From assembly GCA_965228015.1 (NCBI GenBank), contig OZ245787.1:248001-312000 (forward strand): 64,000 nucleotides of DNA. Direction: 5' to 3'. This stretch comes from SKKY01 sp965228015 (lineage in GTDB: Bacteria > Bacillota > Peptococcia > Peptococcales > SKKY01). Each line of letters opens with the position of its first letter. Positions within the stretch are counted from its first letter, which is position 1. The position numbers and the translations under genes are program-made. The notes below the pieces were generated by a model. It made no database searches and had not been told where the DNA came from. It saw only the letters and a list, made by a program, of their open reading frames with translations. Below are positions 62,952-64,000 of this stretch, piece after piece.

Positions 62952-63818
62952 AATCGATTAGTGGTATATCGGTTCATTGATGCCTATAAACTTGAGTTTG
63001 GATTGTGCTGGTTATGCCGCAAGTTCAACCTCTCTCCGAATATGTACTACAATTACTTAAAGAACAGAAAATCCACGTATCGTGAAGGAAAGGCTAAAGT
63101 TCAAGAAAACATAAAAAGTATTTATTACAATAATGGACGCATTATTGGCCATAGGTGGATGGTCACTTTTCTTGCAAGGCAAAATATATTTATTAGTAAG
63201 ACAACAACACATAAGTATATGAACAAGGAATTAAACCTGCATGCAATCACTGTAAGAAAAAGGCCCAAATATGTAAAAGGTAAAAAGAACAAAGTATTTC
63301 CCAATATTCTTAATCAAAATTTCTCTGTCACAGAAAGAAATAAAGTATGGTGTACTGATTTCACCTATATAAGATTAACAAACGGTAAAATGCGTTATAA
63401 TTGTATTATTATAGATTTAGCAAAAAGGGAAGCAATAGCAACGGTTAACTCAAAATGAATCAACTCAGATCTGGCAATAGAAGCCTTGTCTAAAACTCTT
63501 GAAAGAGAGAGCCCAGATGAAGGGTTAGTCTTACATTCAGATCAGAGGGTACAGTTCACCTCATGGGCTTTCGTAGAGTACTGCAAAAGCCAAGGAATAA
63601 GGCAAAGCATGAGTAAAACAGGTTGCCCATATGATAACGCTCCAATGGAGAGATTTTATAAATCACTTAAGTCAGAGCTTATTTACTACCAAAAATTTGA
63701 AACCGACCTACAATTAGATGAAACTATCAATAAATATGTTTATGTGTGGTACAACCACATTCGACCTCATTCATACAATGGAGGGCTGACTCCATTTGAA
63801 GCACGAAATATAAACTGA
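62952..63818 (+). pseudogene. IS3-family orfB (DDE integrase domain), disrupted
   Basis: The catalytic part has NRLVVYRFIDAYKLEFGL, the DDE core (TDFTYIR, then LVLHSDQRVQFTS with the second Asp, and the E in NAPMERFYKSLKSEL) and ends HIRPHSYNGGLTPFEARN. It is separated from orfA by a missing A near 62951-62953 and has an internal TGA at 63456. Because catalytic residues remain but two lesions split it, the transposase is not expected to work without help from a relative. Confidence 0.8.
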
Positions 63819-63839
63819 TTTTCCGTACTTAGTGTTACA

Positions 63840-63967
63840 AAGATGCTTGACCATTACATCTCCAGAGAAAAAGAAAAGGACATTGAATCAGAAGAAGTTT
63901 CTAATTGTTCTAAAATTATCCCTTTAAAACCAATTAATTTTTTAATATAATAGTTATTACAGAGCAT
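63840..63967 (-). pseudogene. Possible ISL3-family transposase N-terminal remnant
   Basis: On the minus strand AAGGAGGAGTTTACTT precedes an ATG at 63967, followed by 37 codons (LCNNYYIKKLIGFKGIILEQ, then a Ser-rich strand pair ending SFSLEM) and, after a small frame change, VKHLC right at the IS3 end. The pattern is that of the start of ISL3-type transposases, which continue with a HxCPxCG motif. The alternative is the C-terminus of the ISLre2 gene on the + strand, open to 63950. I prefer the minus reading because of its ribosome site. Confidence 0.4.
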
Positions 63968-64000
63968 AAGTAAACTCCTCCTTAGATTACAGTGGGTGTT

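Larger units (their letters stand above)
62623..63840 (+). mobile_element. IS3-family element with defined inverted ends
   Basis: The ends are TTGTAACACCTAGTACGG (62623-62640) and, reversed, TTGTAACACTAAGTACGG (63823-63840), matching at 16 of 18 positions. The two-frame transposase lies between. No target duplication is visible at the junctions. The element lies within or against the ISLre2 gene and is itself inactive: both frames contain nonsense changes. Length about 1.2 kb is normal for IS3. Confidence 0.85.

Noticed and set aside
1..64000. tRNA or rRNA genes, CRISPR arrays, prophage
   Set aside because: No cloverleaf, rRNA-like stretch, regular direct repeats or phage structural genes were recognised on either strand.

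Overview
The window is AT-rich, low-GC Firmicutes/Clostridia-type DNA. It carries the Gram-positive order topA-trmFO-xerC-hslVU-codY, then a fla/che operon, then rpsB-tsf-pyrH-frr-uppS-cdsA-dxr-rseP-ispG-proS-polC. PolC, CodY, FliY, CheC and CheD also point to Firmicutes. A motile anaerobe of the Halanaerobiales type fits best, but that assignment is inference. Apart from two usp genes and one IS remnant, every gene is on the + strand. I saw no rRNA, tRNA or CRISPR array.

Layout. (1) 1-6.7 kb: Fur-family regulator, two universal stress proteins on the minus strand, a MurE-like ligase translationally coupled to an amino-acid racemase, a lipoprotein, phosphofructokinase and a UPF0173 hydrolase. 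(2) 6.7-14.8 kb: dprA, topA, trmFO, xerC, hslV, hslU, codY. (3) 14.9-43.8 kb: flagellar/chemotaxis supra-operon from flgB to sigD, ending in a FapA-like gene and a small conserved gene. It encodes rod, MS ring, C ring, export gate and ATPase, hook, stator, motor switch, CheY/B/W/C/D and the late-gene sigma factor. cheA is missing from its usual place. (4) 43.9-57 kb: translation, nucleotide, isoprenoid, phospholipid and replication genes. (5) 57-61.3 kb: branched-chain aminotransferase, M20 peptidase, Nudix hydrolase, sodium:alanine symporter. (6) 61.3-64 kb: a nest of decayed insertion sequences, with an IS3-type element inserted into an ISLre2-type element and probably abutting an ISL3-like fragment.

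Most unusual points. PolC appears to lack the proofreading exonuclease domain normally inserted in its PHP domain. Its first 130 coding bases hold two consecutive perfect inverted repeats. Seven protein-coding loci outside IS elements or inside them (UPF0173, dprA, hslV, hslU, fliL, the M20 peptidase, both transposases) are frameshifted, almost always by one A in a coding-strand A run. That may be sequencing error, real mutation, or decay tolerated through slippage. The two usp genes share an identical GTTTAA-N14-GTGTAAAAT promoter that resembles a general-stress (SigB-like) promoter. A hairpin presenting AAGGATGGA in its loop precedes flgE and looks like a CsrA target. CheY has Gly at the conserved Ser/Thr switch position. 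hslU and the M20 peptidase each show TTA where the start codon should be.
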